The notes under the pieces are model-generated. The model was given only the letters and a program-made list of their open reading frames with translations. It ran no database searches and had not been told where the DNA came from. Both the position numbers and the translations under genes were made by a program. From contig MCGE01000012.1 of the NCBI GenBank assembly GCA_002105175.1, forward strand, positions 806,001 through 870,000: DNA of 64,000 nucleotides, in the 5' to 3' direction. This DNA is from Absidia repens (lineage: Eukaryota; Mucoromycota; Mucoromycetes; Mucorales; Cunninghamellaceae). This document shows, in pieces, positions 26,131 through 43,110 of the stretch (positions within the stretch are counted from its first letter, which is position 1; each line of letters begins with the position of its first letter).

Positions 26131-26227
26131 ATTGAATCAAACTAGAACATTTTCAGATATTGTTGAAAAAATCAAAGATATCGGAAGAAAATTATATCAA
26201 CAAGAACTTCAAGATATTGGATTTTAA
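26131..26227 (+). pseudogene. Orphan terminal exon, family unknown
   Basis: It follows a good acceptor (TTTATATAG). After one base it encodes LNQTRTFSDIVEKIKDIG then RKLYQQELQDIGF and a stop. The composition and amphipathic pattern look like a true C-terminal exon. No upstream exon in phase is visible; the preceding gene ends 158 bp earlier with its own stop. I take it as the remnant of a lost gene or an unused alternative end. Confidence 0.35.
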
Positions 26228-26785
26228 TCTCGCATGCGTGCATCAGGATATGATATCGCTGCGACTATAGTTTGACAGGTAATTTTTTTTAAAAAAAAAA
26301 GGCAGTGCGATCGAAAACGAAAAAAATGGTACCTCAATTATACAGTTTTAAAATATAGGCAGTGCTATGCGTTTTAGTCAAGTCTGAGAAATGGAGACAA
26401 ACAGAAAGGGAACTTGTCTATTTCCTACATCTGTACATAATATTGGATCAAGCAATGCGGGTGTACCGAGCACAAAAAGAAGAAAGGATTATGCAAGCAT
26501 ATGAATTTACGAATGGTGAGGTGGTTTGGTTTGGAAGTCAGTCATGTCAATTATGCTCAGGGTGAACTCCGATGAAATTGGAACTTCAGTGCCGGAACTG
26601 AAAGAAAGGAAGGATATATCACTGGTCCAACATGCAAGAATACTTGGCGATGAATGGATGACGTGGACATAGAATCTTGTATGGAGGGATATGAAAGAAA
26701 ACAATAGCGTGGTAGTACGTGCTTGGTCTTGGCTGTGACTTTTTTTTTTAGTTGGAGATGGAAATGGAGATGGAAATGTGATATT

Positions 26786-26786
26786 G

Positions 26787-26819
<33 letters not shown>

Positions 26820-26833
26820 TGATAGTAGTAGAT
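26786..26833. repeat. GTA trinucleotide microsatellite
   Basis: About eleven GTA/TAG units, interrupted once (GTATGATAGTAGTAG). Confidence 0.9.
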
Positions 26834-27589
26834 ATATGTATTTATAGTTACTACTCCCCTTTATTCAGACATTCTCCCTATTAGTATAGTATTATATCCC
26901 CTTTCCCCCTTTCACTCCCCATATTACACAATGAAAAAAATAAAGAATTTATTATACTGATTATGGGAATTTACACATGCATTCTTTGCCTCTTGAATAA
27001 ATAAAGAAATTGTTTTTGTTTTTATTTATCGTTATTGTTGTGTTGTTTCTAGAAAATGATTGCCATGTTTATTTTACTGTATTAGACTTTATTTCATCAA
27101 TGGACTGACTCGAAACTCCGACCATCATGATCATTAGTGTTACTTTTTCATGGTATGATGCCGAAACACCCTTTTTTTACATATCAAAGAAAAAAAAAAC
27201 TATAAAAGACATTTTCCTTGCAACTGTTAATATGCCTACATATTTGTGCTTCAGTGAATCTGTATTAAACAGACATCTGATAGGTGATGATCATTTTTTC
27301 GTTTTCTTTCTTTTGAGCGGCAAGCTTGTGTTTTCATGCATCCAGGAGAAGCCTAAACAGATTCAAGCTCCTTTTTTCAAGTAATCACGTTCAGAAGTTG
27401 TCCCTGATTCCCGTATTACCCCTGGTTTTTTTTTTGTCACTCAGCCGTTTAAATATAGTATTATCACTTTTTTTTCATTTTGGGTTGGATTCTCATTTTG
27501 ATTTTTCGTTTCCTTTTCCTTATTACTCATATTAATTCCTCTTCTTCTCTAATCATATTAATAATTACAATAATAAAAAAATACCCATA

Positions 27590-32193
<4,604 letters not shown>

Positions 32194-32569
32194 ATTACAG
32201 TCAATCCCTTCCCATCCGCCCCCGCTTCCCTTCATTCTTATCCATCTCATGACATTTTTAGTTTGTTAGAAAAAAAAATTATATACACCATCATTAGCTT
32301 GTTTATCACTCTTTTTTTTCCATATCTTATGAAATTGAACAAATGATTCATCAAATCCAACTTTATTGCTCTAGTCTTTTTTTTTTTATTTCTATTTACT
32401 TATCCTTTACCCATACTGTCAAAGTAAACTCCCCACCATAATTGAATTTTTTAATAAATTACAATTGTTTTTATACAATATATGTATAAATTATTGTCAT
32501 GATTAGTTTTGTGCGATCGTCTATGTATGGTTGATGTTGGCAAGCACCAAAAAAATTCCTCTCAAAGAG

Positions 32570-33610
32570 CCTCCCCATTTTTCAAATCCCGCCCACGTGA
32601 ATATTTATTGTCGTCCGTTTATTTTTCCGCTCTCTTTCTTTTCAGTTTTTGTTTTTCTTTCTTTAATTCTTCGCAATTGTGGATCCTATGGGTTTATGAT
32701 GGACTTACATTAGTGTCAGGACTAGTTTAGGAGGGAGTTCAGAGCAGTGATTACAAGATGCATGGGGAAACCCTTTTATTTTGGATTCAAGATTTTAGAC
32801 CACCATTAATTTGCTTTTTGAAGCCCCAATTGACTTATTTAGTGTTAGTTTGTCCGTAGTTTGTATCTATATCTATATAAAATATGTCTCTTTTTACATG
32901 CCTTAATGAAAAATGTCCCATTAGTCTTTCTCATGCCTTGTGTAATAAATCGCCTTTTTCTACTACCATCATTCCTTTATGATTATTGTTGACCCGTTGG
33001 TTATGCTTTCAATAAACAAATATTTCTCATACCTTGTACAGTATATTAGCCTCCATTTTCCAATCTTCCCTTTAGATTAGCGTTTAACATTCTTCAAATC
33101 GTACTGTAGTCTCCCACATTGATTCTTCAATAGATCCTTCCACCGACTCTCTTGTTACAATGAATCCGTCATCCTAAGTTTTCATAATCCACCAATATAC
33201 TTCAATAAAACATTCTTTTTTATTACCACACCTCTGAATCGTCATGTAAATGTATATATCGCAAATGTAGTTGATTTGCGAATGTCCTACCAGGCACTTA
33301 CTCTCCAATTCACACACTATAACTACTCCCGCCAGTACCCCGGGAAATGATTGCAATCTCAGATCATTTACTATCAAATAAAGTCATATTCATGCCCATT
33401 CAATCATATAAATAAATCTAGACGACAATGCGCTGTAGTCACCACTATGTAATATTTTTCATTGGTTTCTAGCTCATATATATATATATGAGTACCTGCT
33501 CCACCCGCCCGCTGTGACCTAGCGACTGGTTGGCAGCTCCTGGTCAGTTATTATGAAATGTTGCCCTATTCGCAGTCTACCATTCATATTAATCAGTCTA
33601 GGTCTTCTGG
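32570..33610 (+). repeat. Dispersed ~1-kb repeat, copy C (near full length)
   Basis: It begins TTTTTCAAATCCCGCCCACG, then TTTATTTTTCCGCTCTCTTT, ATTAGTGTCAGGACTAGTTT, TACAAGATGCATGGGGAAAC and TAGTTTGTATCTATATC. It continues ATAAAATATGTCTC, AATGAAAAATGTCCCATTAG and TCTTTCTCATGCCTTGTG. The tail includes CATATAAATAAATCTAGAC, GCGACTGGTTGGCAGCTCCT and CATTCATATTAATCAG, all matched in copies D and E. Confidence 0.85.
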
Positions 33611-33789
33611 AGAACTTCAAGAAGAATATAAATGAATTTAAACCCCCAGTACTCATTTGAATTCAAATAGACAAAGAAGGTAGTTGCTGTAAACAAGCAG
33701 TGCTTAACACAAGTTCCTATGACTAGTATGGCTTTGCCTCCATCATCTAATATTAAATAAACTATTATACTGATACAAGAATGTATGGT

Positions 33790-34050
33790 ACAAGAGAATA
33801 ATGGTAAAACGAAAGACATATTTTATTCAGATATATAATACAAACTATGACAACAAACGCTAAGCTAAAGCTAATAAAGATCCCATATTGCAATTCATTA
33901 GCCTAATTTAATGGTGGTCCAAAATCCCGAATCTCACATGAAAGGGTTTCCCCAGGCAATTATATATTGCATTCTTCAAAATGCCCCAGCTTCAAGTTCT
34001 AACACTAATCTAAGACCACTAGTATTCCCCATTGAAATTGCCATGAGGAT
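33790..34050 (-). repeat. Dispersed repeat, diverged copy H
   Basis: On the minus strand it has GATTAGTGTTAGAACTTGAA, GCCTGGGGAAACCCTTTCAT (about 33937-33958), GGGATTTTGGACCACCATTA and CTGAATAAAATATGTC. It points toward copy C, so the two form a tail-to-tail inverted pair. It belongs to the same variant subfamily as copy F. Confidence 0.75.
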
Positions 34051-34444
34051 GGTGTTCTAGAAAAAGAGAAGGGAAAATAATGATGTGAATCGGAGTGAGA
34101 ATCTCGCAGTATTTTTGGCACAGGGGCAAACCGACTTGCCGGCTAAATATTTATAACTGCGTTGGTAAAAGTAGAAGGAAGGGGGGGAGGGGAGCTACAA
34201 AAGTCAATTGTGTCAATGATTCGTAGATGCTTTTCAAAAAAAAAAAAAAAATCGAAGATTACAAGTGATATACAAATAAATGTTTATTTCGAAAAAAGAT
34301 CATATATAAAAAAAAAAAAAGATAGATATAAAATGATAGGGGTGTCATGTTTCAAACAAACTATCAACTATGTGCAAAGAGGGGGAAGTAAATAAACAGT
34401 GGGCAAAATGAGGGACGAGGGGAGGGACGGGGATCATTTCCGGT

Positions 34445-35185
34445 TTAGATTTCAGCCATTTCACGGAGGCGGCGAACAGTAGACCGCACGGTGGCAGCAG
34501 CAGTGGTACTATCAGGGAGAGAGAAGAAGTGGATTAGTATAATGATGGATGGCACGATTTTTTTAAAAGAAAACACGTTTTACGACTATCATGCGTTGTC
34601 TGCCCTTCCCCCCCCCCTCTCTCTCTCTTTTGACCACATTTGCACTTACGAAACAGTGTATGCACCACCAGCCATGGTCTTGCTACAACCCTTACACTTC
34701 CAGATACCAACGGCAGTACGCTTGACAGCATCCTATCCAAACAAAAAAAAAAAAGCCGTAGCAATATAGAATTCCAGATAAGTAAAAGGGTGTTGGCATT
34801 TGCTCTCGTCTAGTCTGTCCCCTTGCTATAAAATAAAAACAAAAAACTTACCTTGCCACAGAAGGTACAAGTATATTTGGAATGTTGAGTGATTTCCATC
34901 TTCTTGACTTGCTTTCTCAAAGAAGCACCATAACGAGTTCCGTATTTACCAGTGATTCCGACTATAGATAGAATGATAATGATGAGATGAATGAGGTCGA
35001 TCGATGAAAAGCCGGGTGTGGTCATGATGCTGATCTACCTTTCTTAGTGCGTTTGGCCTAGAGTTAAAAAAAATGTGATCAAAAATAGAAATAATGTGAG
35101 AAAACATAAAGAGATGGATGAATAGGTGGATGGATGGATGGATGGATGGATGGATGGATGGATGGATGGGTTGTGTTCTTACCAT
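34445..35185 (-). CDS. RPL43: 60S ribosomal protein eL43 (L37a)
   Basis: A zinc-ribbon protein of the large ribosomal subunit. Five exons (35183-35185, 35039-35057, 34852-34961, 34650-34732, 34445-34508) give exactly 92 residues, the family length. Exon 1 holds only the ATG; exon 2 is 19 bp (AKRTKK). Then come [31 protein letters not shown], the ribbon cysteines in CTFCGK and WKCKGC, and AGGAYTVS. The end is [12 protein letters not shown]. The intron after the ATG contains a TGGA tetranucleotide repeat. Identity is certain. Confidence 0.97.
35115..35169. repeat. TGGA microsatellite in eL43 intron 1
   Basis: About twelve GGAT/TGGA units lie inside the intron directly after the start codon of eL43. 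A related CCAT repeat sits in the first intron of the uL24 gene. Confidence 0.9.
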
Positions 35186-35593
35186 TTTTCAGATAATAAA
35201 GTAAAAGAGGGGAAAAAAAAAAAAAAAGGCTAGAAAAGGTACACCAAACTAAGCAATAGTAGTGTCATCGCTGTTTTAATTGAATCAATGCGGAATTTTT
35301 TTTTATTGAGCTAAGGCAAGCCTAAATTGTATACAGTAAGGGGGGGGATGTTGTGAGTGATATGAATTTGTGTTTTTTTTTTTTTTAAAAAAAAAAGATA
35401 GAGATGTTGTGTAGATGGACGGGACTATTTCTAACGGTCAACGTTTAAAAAGGAAACGAAATAGATTTGTAAAAAAAGGACAGTCGGAGAAGGATGGAGA
35501 AGGGGACTATACTAAATAATTGTTGAACCTCTGTCTTTTGAGGCAGGGAAAGATGTGTATCATGCTGAGAGAGAGGGAGTGGAGTGAATTGGT
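35186..35593. other. Intergenic between eL43 and the FYR gene
   Basis: About 400 bp, the promoter of eL43 on the minus strand and the 3' UTR of the next minus-strand gene. It contains A and T homopolymers (35212-35228, 35372-35396) that form an imperfect A/T hairpin. No gene is seen. Confidence 0.5.
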
Positions 35594-37224
35594 CTATGAT
35601 GATGCCATGGTGGTATTTGCGATAGTAGCTGTGGAGGATTCGCCTATGCTGCTTGTTGAAGTGCCACTGCTACTTGAGCTGACACGAGTGTTTGACCTTC
35701 GCATTGCCTTACTTTTTGTGCCGGTTGTGGTGATCGCTTCAAAGTTCTGCCAAATGTAGTTTTTACACTTGCCTGCATTGGGTAAGTCCTGTATCATTTT
35801 GGCAATGGTGTTCTTCCGGAGGCCAAAAAAGTCAGGCCCGACTGGGTTATGACCGTAGTCCATGTTACGGATCGCAAATGCTCTAATTTAAATATATAAA
35901 GATGAGTTAGAACATGCTGTCCGACGAACTGTACCACCCCAAAATAAATAAGCTTGTCCCTTCCTGTTTTTCTATATGATCAATATGCACTTTCTTACCT
36001 TCGTACAGCTATTGTCCAAACAGTAGTTGGGGTTGGTCCTCTCCAGACTTCACCAGGGTTGTCATCTGCCTCTAATTGGAACTGCGATATCACACACACA
36101 CGCGGAAATAGGAACCAGAATAACATTTTGTTAATTTTCCAAACCTACTTTTTTTCTTTGTGTTGTATTCAGAATACTTACAATTGGTTCATCGCCTCCA
36201 TCCAGGATTTGACATGTGTATTGGGTGTCACTATGAGGATCGACCATACTTCGGTACCATCTATATGACAATGAGAGAGACAAAGAAAAATAAAATAAAA
36301 GAGTCAGATGTTGGCAGTGTTAAACCTTTTTTTTTTTTTTTCAACCATACTTTTTGACACGGTAGCCGACAGGATAAAGATAGCGTTGATTATGGAATGC
36401 AACTCGATCCCACACTACATTTCCTAGATCAAGCACAGTCCATGAATCGACCTCGACAGGTAAAATATATCGGCCATTGAGGTCTCGATCTACTTCAACA
36501 AAAGGGCGGACATCGCTTGCATTAGGTGGCTTCGTATCCCGTTTCTTCCTTCTTGATTGATGGTAAAACGTATCTGCTGAAGGTGCTTTTCGAGTATTTG
36601 TTCCTGATAATGGACTGGACGCTATGACGGTAACGAATGATGCTGTTGAAGGAGGAGCTGGAGGGGGAGGAGGCGTCACCGATGACGACGAAGTAGACCT
36701 TGCAGAATCGGATGGAGGATTTGGTGGAGGTGAAGTATTCTGATGGTGATGTGCGGGCGTGCTCGGCAAAGGTGGTGTCAATCGTTGATGGTTTCCCTCG
36801 CCATGAGGGTGCGCTGTTGAATTTCTATGTCTTGGCCAATCTGAAGAGTCTAAAAACAAATGTTGAAATGAGATTAATATGCAAGGACAGTTCTTTTTCA
36901 TAATATACCAGGTTTTATTTACCTTGTTGATGTTGCGAAAGTGAATGATATGATGAGGAAGATGAAAGTGGAGGTATGAAGTCTAGTTCACATCGTAAAG
37001 GAGGTTGACTACTTGTCATTGGTCGAAATGCAGGTATCCTTGTAGCGTGTGACGTGGGTACTGATGATTGCTGTTGATGCTGTTGCTGTTCAAAGGAATG
37101 CTGATAAATTGGCGGCGATAATGATGATGATGAAGAAGATGGGTAATGTGGATATACAATAGGGTCTGATGCAAATAATGATTTCATCGATGGGAGAGAC
37201 GGTTGTTGCTGCTGTTGCTGTTGC

Positions 37225-37259
<35 letters not shown>

Positions 37260-38047
37260 ATGCAGTTGGCTATGGTTTCCAGTGGGTGACGATTCCGAAG
37301 ATGGCGATCTATGTATCTATAATAAAAATGTGCGATACAGTTTAGACAAGTAGTATAAACTATATGAATACAACTATGTAATTTACCGGATGGAGCTGGA
37401 GCAGGACTTGAATAGAGTAGTCAAATGATTCACCTACAGCTTTTGAGAGTTGGCCTGTCACTGTAATATAGTCGTTGGCTTGATCGCGCAGCAGGTTGGA
37501 TAATAAACCATGACCTTCCCAAATCACCGTTGCACGTACATCCCTGAGAGATTCCCGTTGACCAATGTTGCTTTCTTCTATGTTAGCACTATAAATGGCG
37601 GCATCATAATGCGAGTGCATAAGCTGATCTGGACTATGTTTCAAAACAAGGATTGAATAAGCAAAATAATCAACGGCAGTGATTGAGGGTGTTTTTTTAT
37701 TACTTACCAGGAAGAACAGACACTTAAGAGGCATTGCTTCAAAGAGATGGGAATCCAACGTTCATAATCTTGAGAGGAAGGAAGAAGCATCCCAAATGAG
37801 GAAAGACAAGTGGCATCTGAATCTTTGAAAGAATAAAATACTTTGACTATTAAAATGGGAAGACCGAGGAGACAGAAGAAAAAGAGTTAAAAATTAAAAC
37901 AGCGTCAGTAAAAAAGGGCATGACCGATAGATGATATAGTTGATTATTACCTTTACCAATTTTTTTCGTTGTGTCATGAAATGCGCCATGTTTGTCATGA
38001 GAATTGATCATCTTATCGATGGACATTGTTGCAGGTGAGTGAGGCAT
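35594..38047 (-). CDS. FYRN/FYRC-domain protein, TBRG1-like
   Basis: Eight exons (37951-38047, 37708-37846, 37387-37633, 36923-37316, 36351-36849, 36182-36260, 35999-36081, 35594-35882) sum to 608 residues. The C-terminal half has an FYRN segment (YILPVEVDSWTVLDLGNVVW, then NQRYLYPVGYRVKK) and an FYRC segment (YTCQILDGGDEPIFQLEADD, then GPDFFGLRKNTIAKMIQDLP and KCKNYIWQNFEA). That paired order with one short linker is as in TBRG1, a nuclear regulator in animals. The middle is low complexity: a long polyglutamine (37197-37262), then Pro/Ser-rich DNA. Residues 30-160 form a separate conserved-looking region (VKVFYSFKDSDATCLSS, DYITVTGQLSKAVGESF) that I cannot name. A nuclear chromatin role is likely by family, not proven. 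Confidence 0.85.
37197..37263 (-). repeat. Coding CAG/CAA repeat (polyglutamine)
   Basis: A run of about 21 glutamine codons, a mix of CAG and CAA, in exon 4 of the FYR-domain gene. It is likely length-variable. Confidence 0.9.
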
Positions 38048-40559
38048 CAAAATGAAAGGATTTGATAAAATATGAATACTGTAGGTGTAGTGAAGGTGCG
38101 GGATTTAAACTGATAAAGATGAATGATTCAAGATATGTTCATAATCACTTGTAGTTTTGAAGCCAGTGATAAAGAAAGAGAGTAAAAGAAGAAGGGTAAA
38201 AATAAGATAAACGTGCAGAAAATAAAAAAGGAATGAATATCTAAAAAAAGGGGAAAGTGAAAGAAAGAGGAAAAAGAAGAAAGAAAGAAAAAATAACTGG
38301 CAATCAAAAATACCAAAAAAAAAATAATAATTGGGAAATGAAAATCAGGCCGAGGGGCGGGAGAAAATCTCTCCAATGAGATCTCCGTACTTACCTAAAC
38401 GCTAGTTTCTCTAAATCTGATCATAAACTATTAAGATAATATACTAACGTTAGAAAACTACCAAATATATTAACATAGCGCCAGTTCCTTTATTGGTTTC
38501 AACAAGGTATATACCAATCTTCAGCCTACTTCTTTTATATATTTTTTTACTGTAGATCTTCTATGAAACGCATTTTTTATATCACAATAGACTCTTTCTT
38601 TGATTTCAGGTCATGCTGAAACTCTTTTGTAGTGTTCACGTGGACGTTCTCCATAACTATTATAATGTGTTGTGTAAACAAGTTGAACAAACAATAACGA
38701 TGATAATCTTTGACAATCACCATCACGATCTATTAATGAAACTGCCTTATCATCCTATTAAATCCAGTCTAGATCCAACCAGGAACCTTTAAACGAATGA
38801 TTACGAATAGTATTCGTTAGCGCTTTTGTTTGTTAGGGTGGGTCTCAGAATAATAGCAATGCTTTAATCAACTCAACAATTTTTATTTGTTAGCGGGATT
38901 CGAATATTACCATCCCTTTGGCTTCCCCCTTTTTTCTATCATCAATGGGTTTTTTTTTGTTAGTGTTACCATTGGTTGTACTACATGTTTACGTGGTGCC
39001 TTTTTTTTTTATTCCCAGTCAAACAAGGGCCACTCATTCTTTCTCCATCAAATAAACGAGCACGCCATTTATTTTACACAAAAAAAACCTTAACTTTTTT
39101 TTTTCCCAGATCCCCCCTCATTTTGACAAGTAGGCTGTAAAAATATATGCCATTGGGGAGATTTTTCAGATCCAAAGGCTACACAATTTCATTTTGCAAA
39201 AAATACTTGGCGTGGTTTCGTCCCCAATTGGAAGTTTATCATCCTTTTTTTTTTACCCTTCCTTTCAGATACATTACCATTGCACCAACTTGATTTATCA
39301 AAAAATCATACTAATAATTATAAACATTGTGCACAATAAAATTGCCACTTTAGATTAATCTCTCTCGCTCTCTCTCGCCCTCTTTTCCTATTTGATGAAC
39401 AATGGCTCTACTATCGTTGATGGTTTACTCCGCATAAATTGAGGCTCCATGATTCTATTTAGGGTTGCTCCAGTCCCTTTCCACGGGAAAAAGATTGTCG
39501 AAAAAGGATATCCACTTGTCGAATCAAAAAGTTCTATTTCTTCTTTTGAATCTATTTTCATTTTTGATAATGCTTAATGGATTCCAGTCAACAAAACGTG
39601 AGCCTTTATTGACTGACATCATGATTATGCCTAAAGTCCAACTATTTTAGGGTCATCCAATTTTTATTCAATCATATGCCTTTTTTTTTTTGGATATGCT
39701 GTCTAATAAAAAATGGACTATTACCATTTGCATCCTTATTTCTCCTGCAAAAAAAAAATCGATTCTTCCTTTTTTCCTATGCTTCCTATTAGCATATTAT
39801 CATCGTCGCGGTATTGTGGGTGCCTCTTCGACCGACGATAGGCGGCGGGAATTTGTATGACCCTCATGGCCAAAAAAAAAAAAAAAAAAGCACCTACGAT
39901 AGGGAAATGCTGATACACCAGAACCCAAAAATTTTCAACATATTGTCATATATCATATATGAAGCACATATTATGTATACTATAAATAAAATAGGAGACA
40001 GTGCTAGTCCCTTTTTACAATATATAATATGTTTATTAGTACGATTATTGGTATAACCGTTGACAATGTTAATTACTATTAAATATACATTTAAGAGCAT
40101 ACTGTATTGTCAAAATTAGGATGGATTGATGCTGTACAAATGGATACTGTATATATGTATTTGTCAGCATAAATGCCCACGTTTCTCAATCGAAACCGTT
40201 ACAATGTTTCTTCCAAATCAAGTATTTATGGATCACCCTGTTTTACAAATCCCGCCAGCATCGATTTGCTTGCTTACAAGAAAATCGAAGAATGGTAATA
40301 ATATGATGTAATTAACAAAAGTACTGTACAATTATGCATAATAAAAATATTATTAATAGGGTGCTAATAGCAATTTAAGGGAAATTGACTACGACGACAA
40401 ATAAAAAAATCAGATGATGGTAAGTCTGAGAGGCGTGTTTATACAATTGGAATTTAAAACACCGCAGTACTTCTTGGAATAGCCTGTCCAATTTAGTGGA
40501 TCATACGATGCCTTAGTCATTGATCACTAAGCATTGACTGATGATAAAAAAAGCTTTTT

Positions 40560-40816
40560 GGGGGGGGGAGTTGAGGGAACCAAAAGAATGAAAAATTAAC
40601 CTCAGATAAATGACGACGCCTTCACAAAATTCCAAGATAGGAAAAATCATGACCGATTCCAGGAATTCGTGAAAGTAAGAGCCACTGTAGAAATTATCTC
40701 GATTATAATTCATTTTCCGCTGCATAAAGTTCGGCCCCTTTCCTTTATTTGGGGGGTGACAATAAGGGATCACCCATTTTTCTTGGCAAGTCGTACAGTT
40801 CTTTTGTCCCTGTGCT
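40560..40816 (-). pseudogene. Coding-like fragment with CxxC motif, family unknown
   Basis: On the minus strand, after an acceptor-like TTTGGTTTCAG, the frame reads AQGQKNCTTCQEKWVIPYC, then HPPNKGKGPNFMQRKMNYNR and HEFLESVMIFPILEFCEGV. It is open for about 75 codons and may end at a GTTAAT donor. The composition is strongly protein-like. A weaker plus-strand frame near 38980 has a similar layout (CTTC, then SNKGHSFFLHQIN), so both may come from one decayed family. No flanking exons are resolved. Confidence 0.3.
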
Positions 40817-41594
40817 CTGAAACCAAATGAATGGAAAATTATTTATTTTCTCAGGATCACAGACATATTTCTTAAAACATATAGCGTCCTATTTTATTTA
40901 TCAAAAATCAACAAAAACAAAAAAAATTGAGTTCCTGGATCCGTCTTCCCCCTCGCTCTTCTTGATGTTTTTTTTTTCCCCCCTCAATGATGGATCAATT
41001 GACTCAGATCCAGTATCATTCCATTTGAATTGTTTTTTGCCCAAGATACTGGATACTTTTGTACCCGTCGGTGATTAGCTAATCCAAGTTTTAAAATAGG
41101 AAAAACGGTGAGCAGAATTTCCAATGGCACACAGCATTTACCATGTAAGAGGTACAGCCTCAATGTATTAATATAAAATGTGCATCTATGTTAGATCCAC
41201 ATTCAATGCTCAGCAGCGTTGAATCATGAATGCATGAGTTACGAGCTAAAGTGAAAAAACAGAAAATTTTACCGACACTTTTCGATCTAATAAACTCTGA
41301 TTGTTTCGGCGCAAAAAATAAAATAAGCACAATGTATGATGCAGTTCAATAGGAACGTAAAAAAAGATTCGGTCTTATGGGAAGCCTACGAATACTTGAT
41401 TTTTTTTTTTAATAAAAAACCGTTTAGCGATATAATATGATAGTAAAGATGGGAAGGAGAAAAATTACGTGACTGGGAGATGATGTTGTTATATCATAAA
41501 AAAAAAAAAGCCCTAAGCATTTGAAGCTGGTTGGTTTTGACGAAAGGGTTAATGAATTACAATTCCCATATCCAACATAAAAATCACCTCACAA

Positions 41595-42690
41595 GGGACT
41601 ATCCATTTTTCACAACCCGCCCACGTGAATATTTATTTTCGTCGGTTTTATTTTTCCGCGCTCTTTTTTTTTTTCTTCTTTCCTTAATACTTCACAATTG
41701 TGGCTCCTATAGGATTATATTGGACTTGGATTAGTGCCAGGACTAGTTTAGAAGCGTTTTCAGATCAGGGATTATAACATGCATGGGGAAACCCTTTCAT
41801 TTTAGATTCAGGATTTTGGACCACAATTAGCTGGCTTCTTGGAGCCTTCATTAGCTTCGTTTAATATTAGTTTGTCCATAGATTGTATATACAACTGAAT
41901 AAATATGTCTCATTTTACTTATCTCAATGAAATATGTTACATTTGTCTCTCTCATGGTTTGCACAATAGATCCCTTTTTTTTTTCTACCTTCATCTCTTT
42001 TGATTAGGGTGCCCGTTGACACAGCCTTCCATGACAAATACTCATTCACTTTTCCTCATGCAGTGTGTAGTATATTAGCTCCCTTTTCACAACCTTCCAT
42101 TTAAATTAGCGTTAAGCGTTCTTCAATTCTCACATTAGTCTGTCTCCCTCATTATTCCTTTAATAGATCCTTCCGTTAGATCTCTTGTTCTAATGAATCT
42201 CTCGCGTTTAGCTTTAGTATCTACCAATACATTTCAATAAAATATGCCTTTATTTTTTATCAATCTTCTGACCCACCATATAATATAATATGTTGCTATT
42301 GTAACTGTTTTGTGAATGGCCTACCAAACAGTTTCTTTCTAGTTCAGCTACATTGACTACTTTCTCCTCCCCCCTAAAAACCGAGAGACAGGTTAAAAGT
42401 CTTGGTCACTTATTATCATATGGGATCACTCATTATCATATAGTTAACTACATTATTGGTCTACTAATTCATATAAATAAATTTAGACCATTCTGTTCCT
42501 GTAGCCAGCGCAATAGAACATTTTTCTAGCGTATTTATGGCTAGTTGCCCACCGCATGAGGCATAATGGCTGTTTAACAGCTCTATGCCACTTTATGAAA
42601 TGTGGTCGTATTATTTCTCTACCATTCCTATCAATCAAACTAAACAGCACTGCCAGCATAACCTAAGACAGATTGGACGTATTGTATATA
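41595..42690 (+). repeat. Dispersed ~1-kb repeat, copy D (near full length)
   Basis: It starts CATTTTTCACAACCCGCCCA followed by CGTGAATATTTATTTTCGTC. The core AACATGCATGGGGAAACCCT is at about 41777-41796. Both AATAAA(T)ATG blocks are present (about 41898 and 42236). The tail shares CATATAAATAAATTTAGACC, GTTGCCCACC and CTACCATTCCTATCAATCA with copies C and E. Confidence 0.85.
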
Positions 42691-43110
42691 TCTCGCACTT
42701 AGATTTCTTTATTGATTTCTTTATTTTTGCATGCAGTATAATCCCCCCTCCCCCTCCAAACTGGTTTACTTTACGTTCTTGTTAAACTGCATCATACCTT
42801 GACCCCCTTATAAGGTCCAGTATACTGCGGTTTTGTGACAAAAATTATAATAATAGGAATTCATGCATTTCAGATAAAAAAGTCGTTAGATCTCTATGAA
42901 TTGTTCATAAAAATCAAATATCAAAACATTGTACATTTATCTCATTTGATTCATAAAGTTTGAGTATATAAATATAAATTGCTGTATTTGATAAGAAAAA
43001 ACTATGTACAAAATATAAAAATACTATATCTAGGAATTGTGATAACTCAACTCTACATGAGATAAAAACTAAACTAAACTAAACTAATACAATATTAACC
43101 AAAAGAGCTG

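Larger units (their letters stand above)
25974..27589. other. Intergenic, orphan exon and GTA microsatellite
   Basis: It holds the 3' UTR of the zinc-finger gene, an orphan exon-like segment (26131-26227), a weak ORF (26362-26565) that I cannot assign, a GTA microsatellite (26786-26833) and the T-rich upstream region of the kinase gene. No complete gene is seen. Confidence 0.55.
32194..34444. other. Intergenic region with two repeat copies tail to tail
   Basis: 32194-32560 is 3' UTR and AT-rich DNA. 32570-33610 is repeat copy C (+) and 33790-34050 is copy H (-). 34051-34444 holds A tracts and the 3' region of the eL43 gene. No gene is seen. Confidence 0.6.
38048..43110. other. 5-kb gene-poor block with relics and repeat copy D
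   Basis: 38048-38400 is the A/G-rich upstream region of the FYR gene. 38400-41590 has no intact gene, only scattered homopolymers. It holds two coding-like fragments: 38887-39093 (+) with GCTTC, and 40513-40815 (-), described separately. 41595-42690 is repeat copy D. 42700-43110 is AT-rich with a run of CTAAA units at 43069-43086 (TAAACTAAACTAAACTAA). Confidence 0.55.
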
